Of a DNA stretch of 48,851 bases, positions 16,402-23,646 are shown in pieces. The notes below the pieces were generated by a model. The model had not been told where the DNA came from. It made no database searches and worked only from the letters and a program-made list of their open reading frames with translations. Every line of letters starts with the position of its first letter. Within the stretch, counting starts at the first letter, position 1. Source of the DNA: Planctomycetales bacterium 71-10 (GTDB taxonomy: Bacteria; Planctomycetota; Planctomycetia; Isosphaerales; Isosphaeraceae); assembly GCA_001898385.1 (NCBI GenBank), contig MKTT01000109.1:1-48851 (forward strand), written 5' to 3'. The translations under genes were made by a program, and so were the position numbers.

Positions 16402-17454
16402 ATGAACAAGCGCCGAGACGCCGCGTTCACGCTGATCGAACTCTTGGTGGTGATCGCGATCATCGCGGTCCTGATCGCCCTGCTGCTGCCGGCCGTCCAA
16501 TCGGCGCGCGAGGCGGCCCGACGGTCGCAGTGCGTCAACAACCTGAAGCAGGTCGGGATCGCGATCCATAACTACGTCTCCACGCACAGCGTCCTCCCGT
16601 TCGGCAAGGGGCCGGCGTACGCCGCGAGCGTGCCGGGCACCCCGGTCTATGCCCGCTGGTCGGCCCACAGCCAACTCCTCCAGTTCGTCGAGCAGGGGAA
16701 CCTCTTCAACTCCATCAACTTCCTCCTGCCCCCGGAGACCCCCGGGATGGCCGGCGACGTGCCGTTCATGCCGGCGTTCCCGGCCACCCCCGGCGCCAAC
16801 GCCACCGCCAGCCGATCGCAGGTCGCCTCGTTCCTATGCCCTTCCGACGGCCCTACCGCCCCCAACTGGCCCGGCGGGACCAATTACCTGGGCAATTTGC
16901 AGTCGTGGGCGTGCGACCTCAGCGAGGGGAACCCCAGCACCGTCGCCCCGTCGGAGAAGATGTCGGGCGTGTTCTATTACCTGAGCGGCGTGCGCATGGC
17001 CGACGTCACCGACGGGTTGAGCAACACGGCCTTCTTCAGCGAGAAGATCCGCGGCACGGGCGTGCGGGATCGCGACGCCCGGTCGGACTCGCTCATCATC
17101 GCCGCCGTCACGACCCTGGAAGACACCATCCAGACCTGCCGCGCCATGAACGTCGCCACCGGGACGCGCCTGACGATGCGGCAGGGGATGAGCTGGGTCA
17201 TGGGCGAGATGTGCTGCACCAGCTACAACCACGTCGACGTCCCCAACGCCAAGACCTGCGCGGGCACGGGGTTCCCCGGCAACATGGCGAACATGCCGAT
17301 GCAGGTCCCTCCCTCGAGCCACCATCCGGGCGGGGTCGACACCCTCCTGGGCGACGGCTCGGTCCGCTTCGTCAAGAGTTCCATCGCCTTGACGACCTGG
17401 CGTGCGCTCGGCACCCGGGACGGCGGCGAGGTCTTGAGCGCGGACTCCTATTGA
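16402..17454 (+). CDS. DUF1559 protein with prepilin-type N-terminus
   Basis: A 350-residue protein. Residues 8-38 (AAFTLIELLVVIAIIAVLIA) are a type IV pilin/pseudopilin-like cleavage and methylation segment, followed by LLPAVQSAREAARRSQCVNNLKQ, the hallmark of planctomycete DUF1559 proteins. The C-terminal H-x9-DG-type signature is HHPGGVDTLLGDGSVRFVKS, and the protein closes with GGEVLSADSY. Ala rather than Gly precedes Phe at the cleavage site. Start ATG 16402 has GGGGGAGGAAC upstream. These proteins are expanded in planctomycetes and are thought to be surface or secretion-pseudopilus components; the exact role is unknown. A small lipoprotein follows by 18 bases. Confidence 0.92.
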   Translation: MNKRRDAAFTLIELLVVIAIIAVLIALLLPAVQSAREAARRSQCVNNLKQVGIAIHNYVSTHSVLPFGKGPAYAASVPGTPVYARWSAHSQLLQFVEQGNLFNSINFLLPPETPGMAGDVPFMPAFPATPGANATASRSQVASFLCPSDGPTAPNWPGGTNYLGNLQSWACDLSEGNPSTVAPSEKMSGVFYYLSGVRMADVTDGLSNTAFFSEKIRGTGVRDRDARSDSLIIAAVTTLEDTIQTCRAMNVATGTRLTMRQGMSWVMGEMCCTSYNHVDVPNAKTCAGTGFPGNMANMPMQVPPSSHHPGGVDTLLGDGSVRFVKSSIALTTWRALGTRDGGEVLSADSY

Positions 17455-17472
17455 TCGAGGGGGCGGACTTCG

Positions 17473-17895
17473 ATGAGAGGCGGTACTCCGTTCCGTCGCG
17501 CGCTCGCGCTCGTCGCCTTAGCGGCCGGCCTGGCGTGCAGCGAACCCGGCGTGAATCCCACCGCGTCCGATGCGCGCGCCGCCCTCGAGGCGACGCTCTC
17601 GGCCTGGAAGGCCGGCAAGATGCCGGCGGATCTGGCGAGTTCCATCCCGCCCGTCCACGCGACGGACAGCGAGTGGGCGAACGGGCGCAAACTGGTCGAA
17701 TACCAGATCCTCCGCGAGGAACCTTCGGAGTCGGACAAGCGCTTCGTCGTGAAGCTCGTCCACGCCGCCCCCGCGAAGGACGAGGAGGTCGCCTACATCG
17801 TCCTCGGCGCGGAGACCAAATCCGTCTTCCGGGCCGAAGATTACGACCGGACCATGAACATGGACAATAATCCGGCCCCGAAGAAGCGAAGATGA
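17473..17895 (+). CDS. Predicted lipoprotein, paralogue of 15295-15789
   Basis: A 140-residue protein with a signal peptide and the lipobox GLACS (Cys ~22). The mature part ASDARAALEATLSAWKAGKM, then KLVEYQILREE, FVVKLVHAAPAKDEE and IVLGAETKSVFRAEDYDRTM parallels the lipoprotein heading the cus operon. It starts at ATG 17473, 18 bases after the DUF1559 stop, with GAGGGGG upstream, so the two are probably one transcript. Pairing of DUF1559 genes with small lipoproteins is frequent in planctomycetes and suggests they act together at the cell surface. Function is unknown. Confidence 0.8.
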   Translation: MRGGTPFRRALALVALAAGLACSEPGVNPTASDARAALEATLSAWKAGKMPADLASSIPPVHATDSEWANGRKLVEYQILREEPSESDKRFVVKLVHAAPAKDEEVAYIVLGAETKSVFRAEDYDRTMNMDNNPAPKKRR

Positions 17896-17947
17896 CCGCG
17901 ACGTCCCTCGCATCGCAGGTGGAAGCTCCGGCCCGGTCGTGGACGCT

Positions 17948-18829
17948 TCAGGGGAACGTGGTCATCATCCGCGGCTTATGAACCGGCCTATCCGGGAAGT
18001 CGGCCCAGGGCAAGGCTCGAAAGGCCTCCAGGGCTTCCTCCTCGCGCCCCAGGGCCCGTAGGGCGAACCCCAGGCGGATGCGGGACCGGGCGTCGCCGGG
18101 GCGTTTGGACAGCCTCGCTTCGGATTCGGCGCGGATCCGCTCCGCATCTCCCCGGTCCTGCATGAGCGCCACGAAGCGATCGCCGAACCACACCTCGGAG
18201 ACCTTCAGATGAGTGAGCCGATCGGGCTCCGCCAGCGTGGCGTGGCAGGACTGGCACATCGGCTTCGGCCAGTGCTGGAGATGGTCGACGAGCTTGTCGA
18301 CGCAGGCTCGCTCACGAACGGCGTCCCCCTCCAGCTGGGCGAGCCTGGCTTCGATCGCATAGCACCGCCGCTTTTCCCTCTCGTTCATGGATTCCGGGTC
18401 CCCCGCCTCGGCCAACTGAGCCCGGACCGCCGCGAAGTCGGCCGCCGCGAGGCTCGCCGAGGCCTGGAAGATCCGCTGGATCAGGACGAGCGCGAAGCGA
18501 TCGGGGACGTTCCGGAGGGATTCCAGGCGGGCGCGATCCCCCCTGCGCAGCGCGGCGGTGCGGGCCAGCCTGAGCCAGTCCTCGCGCTCCCCCGTCTCCA
18601 ACTCCCTGCGATCGAGCGCCTCCAGCCTTTCGGCGGCCTCATTCAAGCCTCGTGGGCCGGTCCCGAGGATCTTCGTGATTTCCGCCAACTCGGCCTTCGG
18701 CGTCGGGACGGCCTCGCCCGCCTGGGCCGCGACGGTGGCCTGGGGCCGGCCGGTCGCCGCGACGGCGAGGATGGCGCAGCAGGCCGCGACGATCGAGAGT
18801 CCCTGGAGCGCGCGGCGAGTGCCCATCAT
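17948..18829 (-). CDS. Secreted helical-repeat protein with one CxxCH haem motif
   Basis: About 293 residues from ATG 18829, which has GGGAG ten bases before. An ATG at 18856 or a TTG at 18871 would add 9 or 14 residues. The signal peptide GLSIVAACCAILAVAATGRP is followed by alpha-helical TPR-like repeats (LNEAAERLEALDRRELETGE, RSRIRLGFALRALGREEEAL). Near residue 190, PKPMCQSCHATL contains CxxCH, the covalent c-type haem attachment motif. A single motif within a TPR-like protein suggests an exported monohaem protein or a metal-binding module. It converges with the lipoprotein at 17895 and diverges from the small lipoprotein at 18887. Confidence 0.8.
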   Translation of the reverse strand: MMGTRRALQGLSIVAACCAILAVAATGRPQATVAAQAGEAVPTPKAELAEITKILGTGPRGLNEAAERLEALDRRELETGEREDWLRLARTAALRRGDRARLESLRNVPDRFALVLIQRIFQASASLAAADFAAVRAQLAEAGDPESMNEREKRRCYAIEARLAQLEGDAVRERACVDKLVDHLQHWPKPMCQSCHATLAEPDRLTHLKVSEVWFGDRFVALMQDRGDAERIRAESEARLSKRPGDARSRIRLGFALRALGREEEALEAFRALPWADFPDRPVHKPRMMTTFP

Positions 18830-18886
18830 CGTCGGAAAGCTCCCGATCCGATTCATTCGAGTCGAACGCAAGGTGGAACAGTCGCC

Positions 18887-19156
18887 ATGCCTATCATCGC
18901 CCGGCCGCCCTCGTCAAGGCCCCGCTCCTCGCGATCATCCGGCCCTGCGACCGGCCCGGCCGGCCGGCGGCTCGGCGACCGTCGAGTCCCGCGACACCTC
19001 CTCCTGGCGCTCCTGTCGGCCCTGTACGCCGCCGGGTGCGGAGAAGGCGACAAGCTCGACCTGACGGGCAATCCGCCCGCCCCCGACGTGCCCGTCCCGG
19101 CCAAGGTCCGAGGGAAGTCGACGTCCCAGCCGCTGGACATCTCGCCGACCCCCTGA
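18887..19156 (+). CDS. Small lipoprotein upstream of DUF1559
   Basis: An 89-residue protein from ATG 18887. After a long Arg/Pro/Ser-rich leader come HLLLALLSALYAAGC (lipobox AAGC), then GEGDKLDLTGNPPAPDVPVP and AKVRGKS. Short lipoproteins of this kind, with little more than a Pro-rich tail, commonly sit next to DUF1559 genes in planctomycetes. The true start may be further in, since the first ~35 residues look like GC-driven sequence. It lies 111 bases upstream of the second DUF1559 gene. Confidence 0.55.
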   Translation: MPIIARPPSSRPRSSRSSGPATGPAGRRLGDRRVPRHLLLALLSALYAAGCGEGDKLDLTGNPPAPDVPVPAKVRGKSTSQPLDISPTP

Positions 19157-19267
19157 TCCGGCTCGCGGCCCGACCAATCCAGCCCGGCGAGGACGGACTT
19201 CGTCGGGAAGCGATCCGACTCCGCCCGACGCCCTCCCCGACGACCCTCGAACTCCAGGACCCAGGCC

Positions 19268-20308
19268 ATGCGACGCCGCGCCTTCACGCTCATCGAACTG
19301 CTCGTCGTCATCGCGATCATCGCGATCCTGATCGCCCTGCTGCTCCCCGCGGTCCAGGCCGCACGCGAGGCGGCCAGGCGCATGCAGTGCGTCAACAACC
19401 TCAAGCAACTCGCCCTGACTGCGTCGAACTATGAGTCCGGCTATGGATCTTTCCCCCCCGGCTCCTATCGGTCGACCTCCTGCGACACGCGGGCCGCCAA
19501 CGGGCGGGGGGCGAGCGTCTTCATCTCGATGCTCCCCCTCATGGAGCAGCCCGCGATCGCCGCCGCGTACAACTTCAGCTTCAACGCCTTCTGCTCCTGC
19601 AACGCCACCGTGTCGATGCTCCAGATCTCGACCCTGCTCTGCCCCAGCGACCCCACGATCTCCAGGCCGAAGATGCACAACGGCGCGAACTACTCCCTCG
19701 CGACCACGGGGAGCTACCCCCAGTATTCGAGCAGCTACGCGGGCATGTCGGGCACCTGGACGATCGGCAGCTCCCCGGGCGGCCCGAACTACATGATCGA
19801 GGTCTCCACGGGCAACGGCACGATCTACAACGAAGCGGTGGTCAAGCTGGCGAGCATCACCGACGGGACCAGCAACACGTTCCTGTTCGGCGAGCACGCA
19901 CAGGCCATCTACACCGACGCGACCATCAACGGCAACGTCTGGCTCTACGGCTACCACTGGAACGGCGGCAATTGGTTCCACACGATGATCTCGACCACCT
20001 TCCCGTTGAATCCCCATCGGACTCTCGCGGGGATGATCGCGAACGTCGCGGGGGGGCAGAACATCCCGATCCGTTCGGCGTCGAGCATGCACCCGGGCGG
20101 GGCCAATTTCGCGTTCGCGGACGGATCGGTCCGCTTCCTGAAGGACTCGATCGAATCCTGGCCCATCACCTCGACCCCTGCCATCAACCCCGTCGGCATG
20201 TCCTGGAACGGGACCAACAACGTCCTCGCCCCCGGCACGCAACTGGGGGTCTACCAGAAGTTGTCGACGCGAAACTGGGGCGAGGTCGTTTCGGCAGATT
20301 CTTACTGA
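19268..20308 (+). CDS. DUF1559 protein with prepilin-type N-terminus
   Basis: A 346-residue protein. Residues 4-28 (RAFTLIELLVVIAIIAILIA) form the pilin-like segment, followed by LLPAVQAAREAARRMQCVNN and NLKQLALTASNYES. The middle is rich in Asn, Ser, Thr and Gly (beta-type head). The H-x9-DG signature is HPGGANFAFADGSVRFLKDS, and the end is NWGEVVSADSY. As in its neighbour, Ala precedes Phe at the peptidase site. Its 350-residue counterpart at 16402-17454 has the same architecture but divergent heads, suggesting old duplication. The upstream Shine-Dalgarno is weak. Confidence 0.92.
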   Translation: MRRRAFTLIELLVVIAIIAILIALLLPAVQAAREAARRMQCVNNLKQLALTASNYESGYGSFPPGSYRSTSCDTRAANGRGASVFISMLPLMEQPAIAAAYNFSFNAFCSCNATVSMLQISTLLCPSDPTISRPKMHNGANYSLATTGSYPQYSSSYAGMSGTWTIGSSPGGPNYMIEVSTGNGTIYNEAVVKLASITDGTSNTFLFGEHAQAIYTDATINGNVWLYGYHWNGGNWFHTMISTTFPLNPHRTLAGMIANVAGGQNIPIRSASSMHPGGANFAFADGSVRFLKDSIESWPITSTPAINPVGMSWNGTNNVLAPGTQLGVYQKLSTRNWGEVVSADSY

Positions 20309-20600
20309 TTGTGACATGCATATACGTGTTGGGGCGTCGTGCGCTCGGGGGGGGGCGGCGGCTCGTCGACACTTGCGAGCGCAGGCGATCTCCTCGTCGC
20401 GTTGGAGCGATGGTGCGGGGGGAGCGCGCGTGGAACTGGCCGAGCGGGCCTGACTCGGCGACGCGGCGAAAGACCGGTGCGGCGGCCTCTTCTCTTCGCC
20501 CACGGTCCGACGTTCGGACCGGATCCGGCCGTTGACGCCGGATATGCTCCCTCAGGGGCCGACGCCGGCCCCCAACCTCCCGTGAAGGTCCAACCCGCCA

Positions 20601-20807
20601 TTGTGGGAATCGCTCCTGGTCTCCGCCCGCCCTCTACGGCGCCCTCGGGATCCTCCCGTCCGCGTTCGGCTACAAGCTCTTCGACCTCATCGAGACGAAG
20701 GTCGACTTCGCCGAGGCGCTGAGGAAGGGAACATGGCCGTCGCCGTCGTCGTGGCGGGCTTCCTGCTGGGCATCTGCTTCATCATCGGGAGGACCGTCGG
20801 CAGCTGA
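20601..20807 (+). pseudogene. DUF350-type membrane protein, two frameshifts
   Basis: Three reading-frame pieces make one DUF350-like protein: WESLLVSA from TTG 20601, then LYGALGILPSAFGYKLFDLI and ETKVDFAEALRKG in a second frame, then NMAVAVVVAGFLLGICFIIG and RTVGS back in the first frame to TGA 20805-20807. The piece boundaries are near 20625-20632 and 20727-20731. The hydrophobic pattern (helix, hydrophilic turn, helix) matches DUF350 membrane proteins. Two compensating indels argue for a decayed gene, or for sequencing error. A single uninterrupted frame of the same length exists but its middle part is not membrane-like. Confidence 0.6.
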
Positions 20808-20941
20808 CGATGCAGACCTCCATTTCCTCGAACTGGGGCGCTCGCATGGGATACGCCCGAGGGGATGGCCTCCGACGCGACTCCATTCGGATTCTGGGGC
20901 CTAGCGCTCCGAGACGCCTCGGCCTCCCCGCCGGTATGGGC

Positions 20942-22477
20942 TCAGTCGACGCCGTAGGCGCGACGACAGCGGTCGTAGATCCCCTGGGCGGCGATGAAGC
21001 CGGACCTGGCCGATTCGCGATCGCCCGAGGCCGTGAGGCGTCGCAGCTCTCGCAGGGCCGCCGAGAGGTCGGATGTGAGTCGGCGAGCTTCGGCCCCCGG
21101 GAAATGGAGCCGCAGGGCCGAGCCGATCGGGAGTCGCGCGGCGGCCCGTTCCCAAAGGTCGAGGTGGTGCATGGGCGCGGCCAGGTCGGGCAAGTTGATC
21201 TCGCCGTAGTAGTCGGCCTTGATGACCGTCATGTCGCGGAACGCCTCCTCCGGCGACGGGAACGCGACGCACGCGCCGGCCGCCAGGGCGGCGAACGCGG
21301 CCCCGCCGACCACGGCCCGGGCCGACCATGCCGGCAGCCGATGATCGAACAGCCCCGAGGCGGCCCGACCGTCGTCCGGGGTCGTCCAGTCCTCGAACCT
21401 CGACTTCGGTCCCAGACGGCCCGATCGCAGGGCCGCGCCGAGGATGACCGCGACGGCCAAGGCGGCCGGCGCGACCAGTCCCCCGGGGCCCGACCTCGCC
21501 AGAGCTTCGCCCATCCGACGGAACGCCGCCGAGGCGTGCTCGGGGGCGATGGGGGAGATCATCGCGTCGTAATGGTCGTTGTCCGGGTTGGCGACGCCGA
21601 CCGGCGCGGCGATGCGGTCGAGGCCCCACGCCCCGACCAGGGTCGCGACGGCGACGGCGGCGGCCCAGCGCAGGGCCGCGGAGGGGCCGTAGGCGCGCGT
21701 CGCCCAGGTCAGGTGCCCGACGGACAGCCCGACGCCCAGGACGATCAGGGCGAGCATCGCGCCCGACGCCTGCCGGAACTTCACCATCTCGGGAAGCGCC
21801 GTGACGCCCACTTCCGGGCTGACGTAGGCCGGCGCCGCCACGACCGCCATGCGGGCGGCGGCCCGGGGGTCGTCGGCGAAGGTCCCTTCGGCCAGGAACG
21901 CCGGGCTGACGGTCGCGGAGACGATCGCCGCCGCCGCCAGGCCCGCCCCCAGGTCGATCCACACTCCGCCGCTCGCCTCCCGGAGCGCGTGGACGGCCGC
22001 CGCGGCCCCCCGAGGGCGTCCGGCGGCCGGGGGGGGCTCGTCCGGGCCGTCGGCGGAGCCCCCCCCGCCCGCGATCACGCCGGCCGCGATCGAGACCGCC
22101 GCCGAGGTGGCCACCAGCAGGCCCAGCAGGCCGAGGTCCATGTGCGACGAGGCGCTCAGGAGCGTCACAGGGTTGAACATCGGTGCGGCCAGGGCGAACG
22201 TGAGGACGGCGCCGCGGCGCACGCCCGATCGCCGCAACTCGCGGACGACCGGCAGCACGCCGAGCGAGCAGACCGGGAGCATGGTGCCCGCGGCCCACGC
22301 CCGGACCGGGCCCGACCATCGGCCATCGCCGAAGGACCGCCGCAGCCGCGCCGGGCCGACCGTCGCGCGCAGGAGGCCGGACGCCGCCAGGCCCAGCAGG
22401 ATGTAGGGGGACGCTTCGACCGCGACCCGGACCGCACGCACCGCCAGGCCGCCGAGGAACGCCGCGAGGATGCTCAT
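20942..22477 (-). CDS. ArsP/SO_0444-type permease with C-terminal extension
   Basis: A 511-residue polytopic membrane protein. N-terminal helices contain EASPYILLGLAASGLLRATV and AAGTMLPVCSLGVLPVVREL, with the Cys of the permease family (Pfam ArsP_1/DUF318) in PVCSLG, followed by FALAAPMFNPVTLLSASS. Helices continue to about residue 400. The last ~100 residues are hydrophilic and helical (HHLDLWERAAARLPIGSALR and beyond) with no family counterpart that I know. Family members export arsenicals or metal ions such as Cu/Zn. The start at 22477 lies two bases after the stop of rpmG, in the same operon. Confidence 0.75.
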   Translation of the reverse strand: MSILAAFLGGLAVRAVRVAVEASPYILLGLAASGLLRATVGPARLRRSFGDGRWSGPVRAWAAGTMLPVCSLGVLPVVRELRRSGVRRGAVLTFALAAPMFNPVTLLSASSHMDLGLLGLLVATSAAVSIAAGVIAGGGGSADGPDEPPPAAGRPRGAAAAVHALREASGGVWIDLGAGLAAAAIVSATVSPAFLAEGTFADDPRAAARMAVVAAPAYVSPEVGVTALPEMVKFRQASGAMLALIVLGVGLSVGHLTWATRAYGPSAALRWAAAVAVATLVGAWGLDRIAAPVGVANPDNDHYDAMISPIAPEHASAAFRRMGEALARSGPGGLVAPAALAVAVILGAALRSGRLGPKSRFEDWTTPDDGRAASGLFDHRLPAWSARAVVGGAAFAALAAGACVAFPSPEEAFRDMTVIKADYYGEINLPDLAAPMHHLDLWERAAARLPIGSALRLHFPGAEARRLTSDLSAALRELRRLTASGDRESARSGFIAAQGIYDRCRRAYGVD

Positions 22478-22479
22478 GG

Positions 22480-22656
22480 TCACTTCCGCTTGATCTTGTG
22501 GACGGTATGCCGACGGAGGCGCGGGCTGTACTTCCTGACGCCCTCGCGGATCGCCTCGGGTACGCCCCCGCGCGTGTTGATGGAGACGCGATAATTCATG
22601 TCGCCGGTCTCGCCGCACTGGAGCCAGACGAACTCTCGACCCTGGGACTTGGCCAT
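22480..22656 (-). CDS. rpmG: 50S ribosomal protein bL33
   Basis: A 58-residue basic protein reading MAKSQGREFVWLQCGETGD, then YRVSINTR and KYSPRLRRHTVHKIKRK. The basic C-terminus (Y-S-P-x-L-R-x-H-T-V-H) is the bL33 signature. Only one Cys (WLQC) is present, so the four-Cys zinc ribbon is absent and this is a zinc-independent (C-minus) type. A GGAGGAGG site lies upstream of two consecutive ATG codons (22659 and 22656), and I prefer the second. It sits between the MoxR gene (18 bases upstream) and the permease gene (two bases downstream), an unusual neighbourhood for a ribosomal protein. Confidence 0.85.
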   Translation of the reverse strand: MAKSQGREFVWLQCGETGDMNYRVSINTRGGVPEAIREGVRKYSPRLRRHTVHKIKRK

Positions 22657-22674
22657 CATTCCTCCTCCGAAGGT

Positions 22675-23646
22675 TCAGCGTGCGGGGACCGGGACCGAGG
22701 CCAGGACGTCCACGAGTACGCGACGGGCGGCCCCGGGCTCGACGTCCAGCCGGACGTCGAGCGTCGGGCCGGCGACGTCGCGGACGTCGTCGGGGGTGAC
22801 GTAGCCGCGGCCGGCGAGGAACGCCCTCGCCTGGGCCATGCGCTGCCAGATCAGGAGCCCGCGCGGGCTGAGCCCCAGCGCCACCTGGCGATGGGACCGC
22901 GTCGCGCGGCCGAGGTCGACGAGATAGTCGCGCACCGTCGGCGCGACGGTCGTCCTCGCCACGGCGTCCTGGAGCGAGCGGAGCCGGCCGGGGCCCAGCG
23001 TCGGCTCGGGGGGCTCGCGGTCGTCCTCGACGTCGCCGACGGCCGCCTCCAGCATCGCCCGCTCGTCGTCGCGGCCCGGATAGCCGATGCTCAGCTTCAC
23101 GGCGAAGCGGTCGAGCTGCGCCTCGGGGAGCGGGTACGTCCCGTGCTGGTCGACCGGGTTCTGGGTCGCGATGACGAAGAAGCCGTCGGACAGCTTGTGC
23201 CGCACCGAGTCCACGGTCGCCTGCCGCTCGGCCATCGCCTCCAGCAGGGCGCTCTGGGTGCGCGGGGTGGCCCGGTTGATCTCGTCGGCCAGCAGGACGT
23301 CGGCGAAGACCGGGCCGGGGAGGAACTCGAACTCGCGCGTCTTGGGGTCGTACACGCGGAATCCGGTCACGTCGCCCGGCAGCAGGTCGGGGGTGCACTG
23401 CACGCGGGCGAACCTCCCGCCGACCGCGGCGGCGAGGGCCTTGGCCAGCGTGGTCTTGCCCAGCCCCGGCATGTCCTCCAGCAGCAGGTGGCCTCGCGCC
23501 AGGAGGCACGCCAGGACCAGCTCCACCACGTCGGCCTTGCCCCGGAGGGCGGCGTTCAGGGCCGACCGCAGGCCGGCGACGGCCTCGCCGGCCTCGTCGA
23601 CTGCGGCTCCATTCGGGCTCGCGTTCGCCATCGCAGACGCTGTCAT
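22675..23646 (-). CDS. MoxR-family AAA+ ATPase
   Basis: A 323-residue protein with Walker A PGLGKTTLAKALAAA, Walker B VLLADEINRATPRTQSALLE, sensor 1 FFVIATQNP and the family's GTYPLPEAQLDRFAVKL. The C-terminus has SPRGLLIWQRMAQARAFLAG and GYVTPDDV. MoxR ATPases act with DUF58/VWA proteins as chaperone-like complexes in maturation of other proteins or in membrane stress. The start at 23646 overlaps the stop of the transglutaminase-like gene by four bases (ATGA). Order DUF58, transglutaminase-like, MoxR is a classical arrangement. Confidence 0.93.
   Translation of the reverse strand: MTASAMANASPNGAAVDEAGEAVAGLRSALNAALRGKADVVELVLACLLARGHLLLEDMPGLGKTTLAKALAAAVGGRFARVQCTPDLLPGDVTGFRVYDPKTREFEFLPGPVFADVLLADEINRATPRTQSALLEAMAERQATVDSVRHKLSDGFFVIATQNPVDQHGTYPLPEAQLDRFAVKLSIGYPGRDDERAMLEAAVGDVEDDREPPEPTLGPGRLRSLQDAVARTTVAPTVRDYLVDLGRATRSHRQVALGLSPRGLLIWQRMAQARAFLAGRGYVTPDDVRDVAGPTLDVRLDVEPGAARRVLVDVLASVPVPAR

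Noticed and set aside
20909..20922. Five-base-pair hairpin (CCGAG...CTCGG) as a terminator
   Set aside because: The stem is short and no T-run follows. Such stems are common by chance in this GC content.
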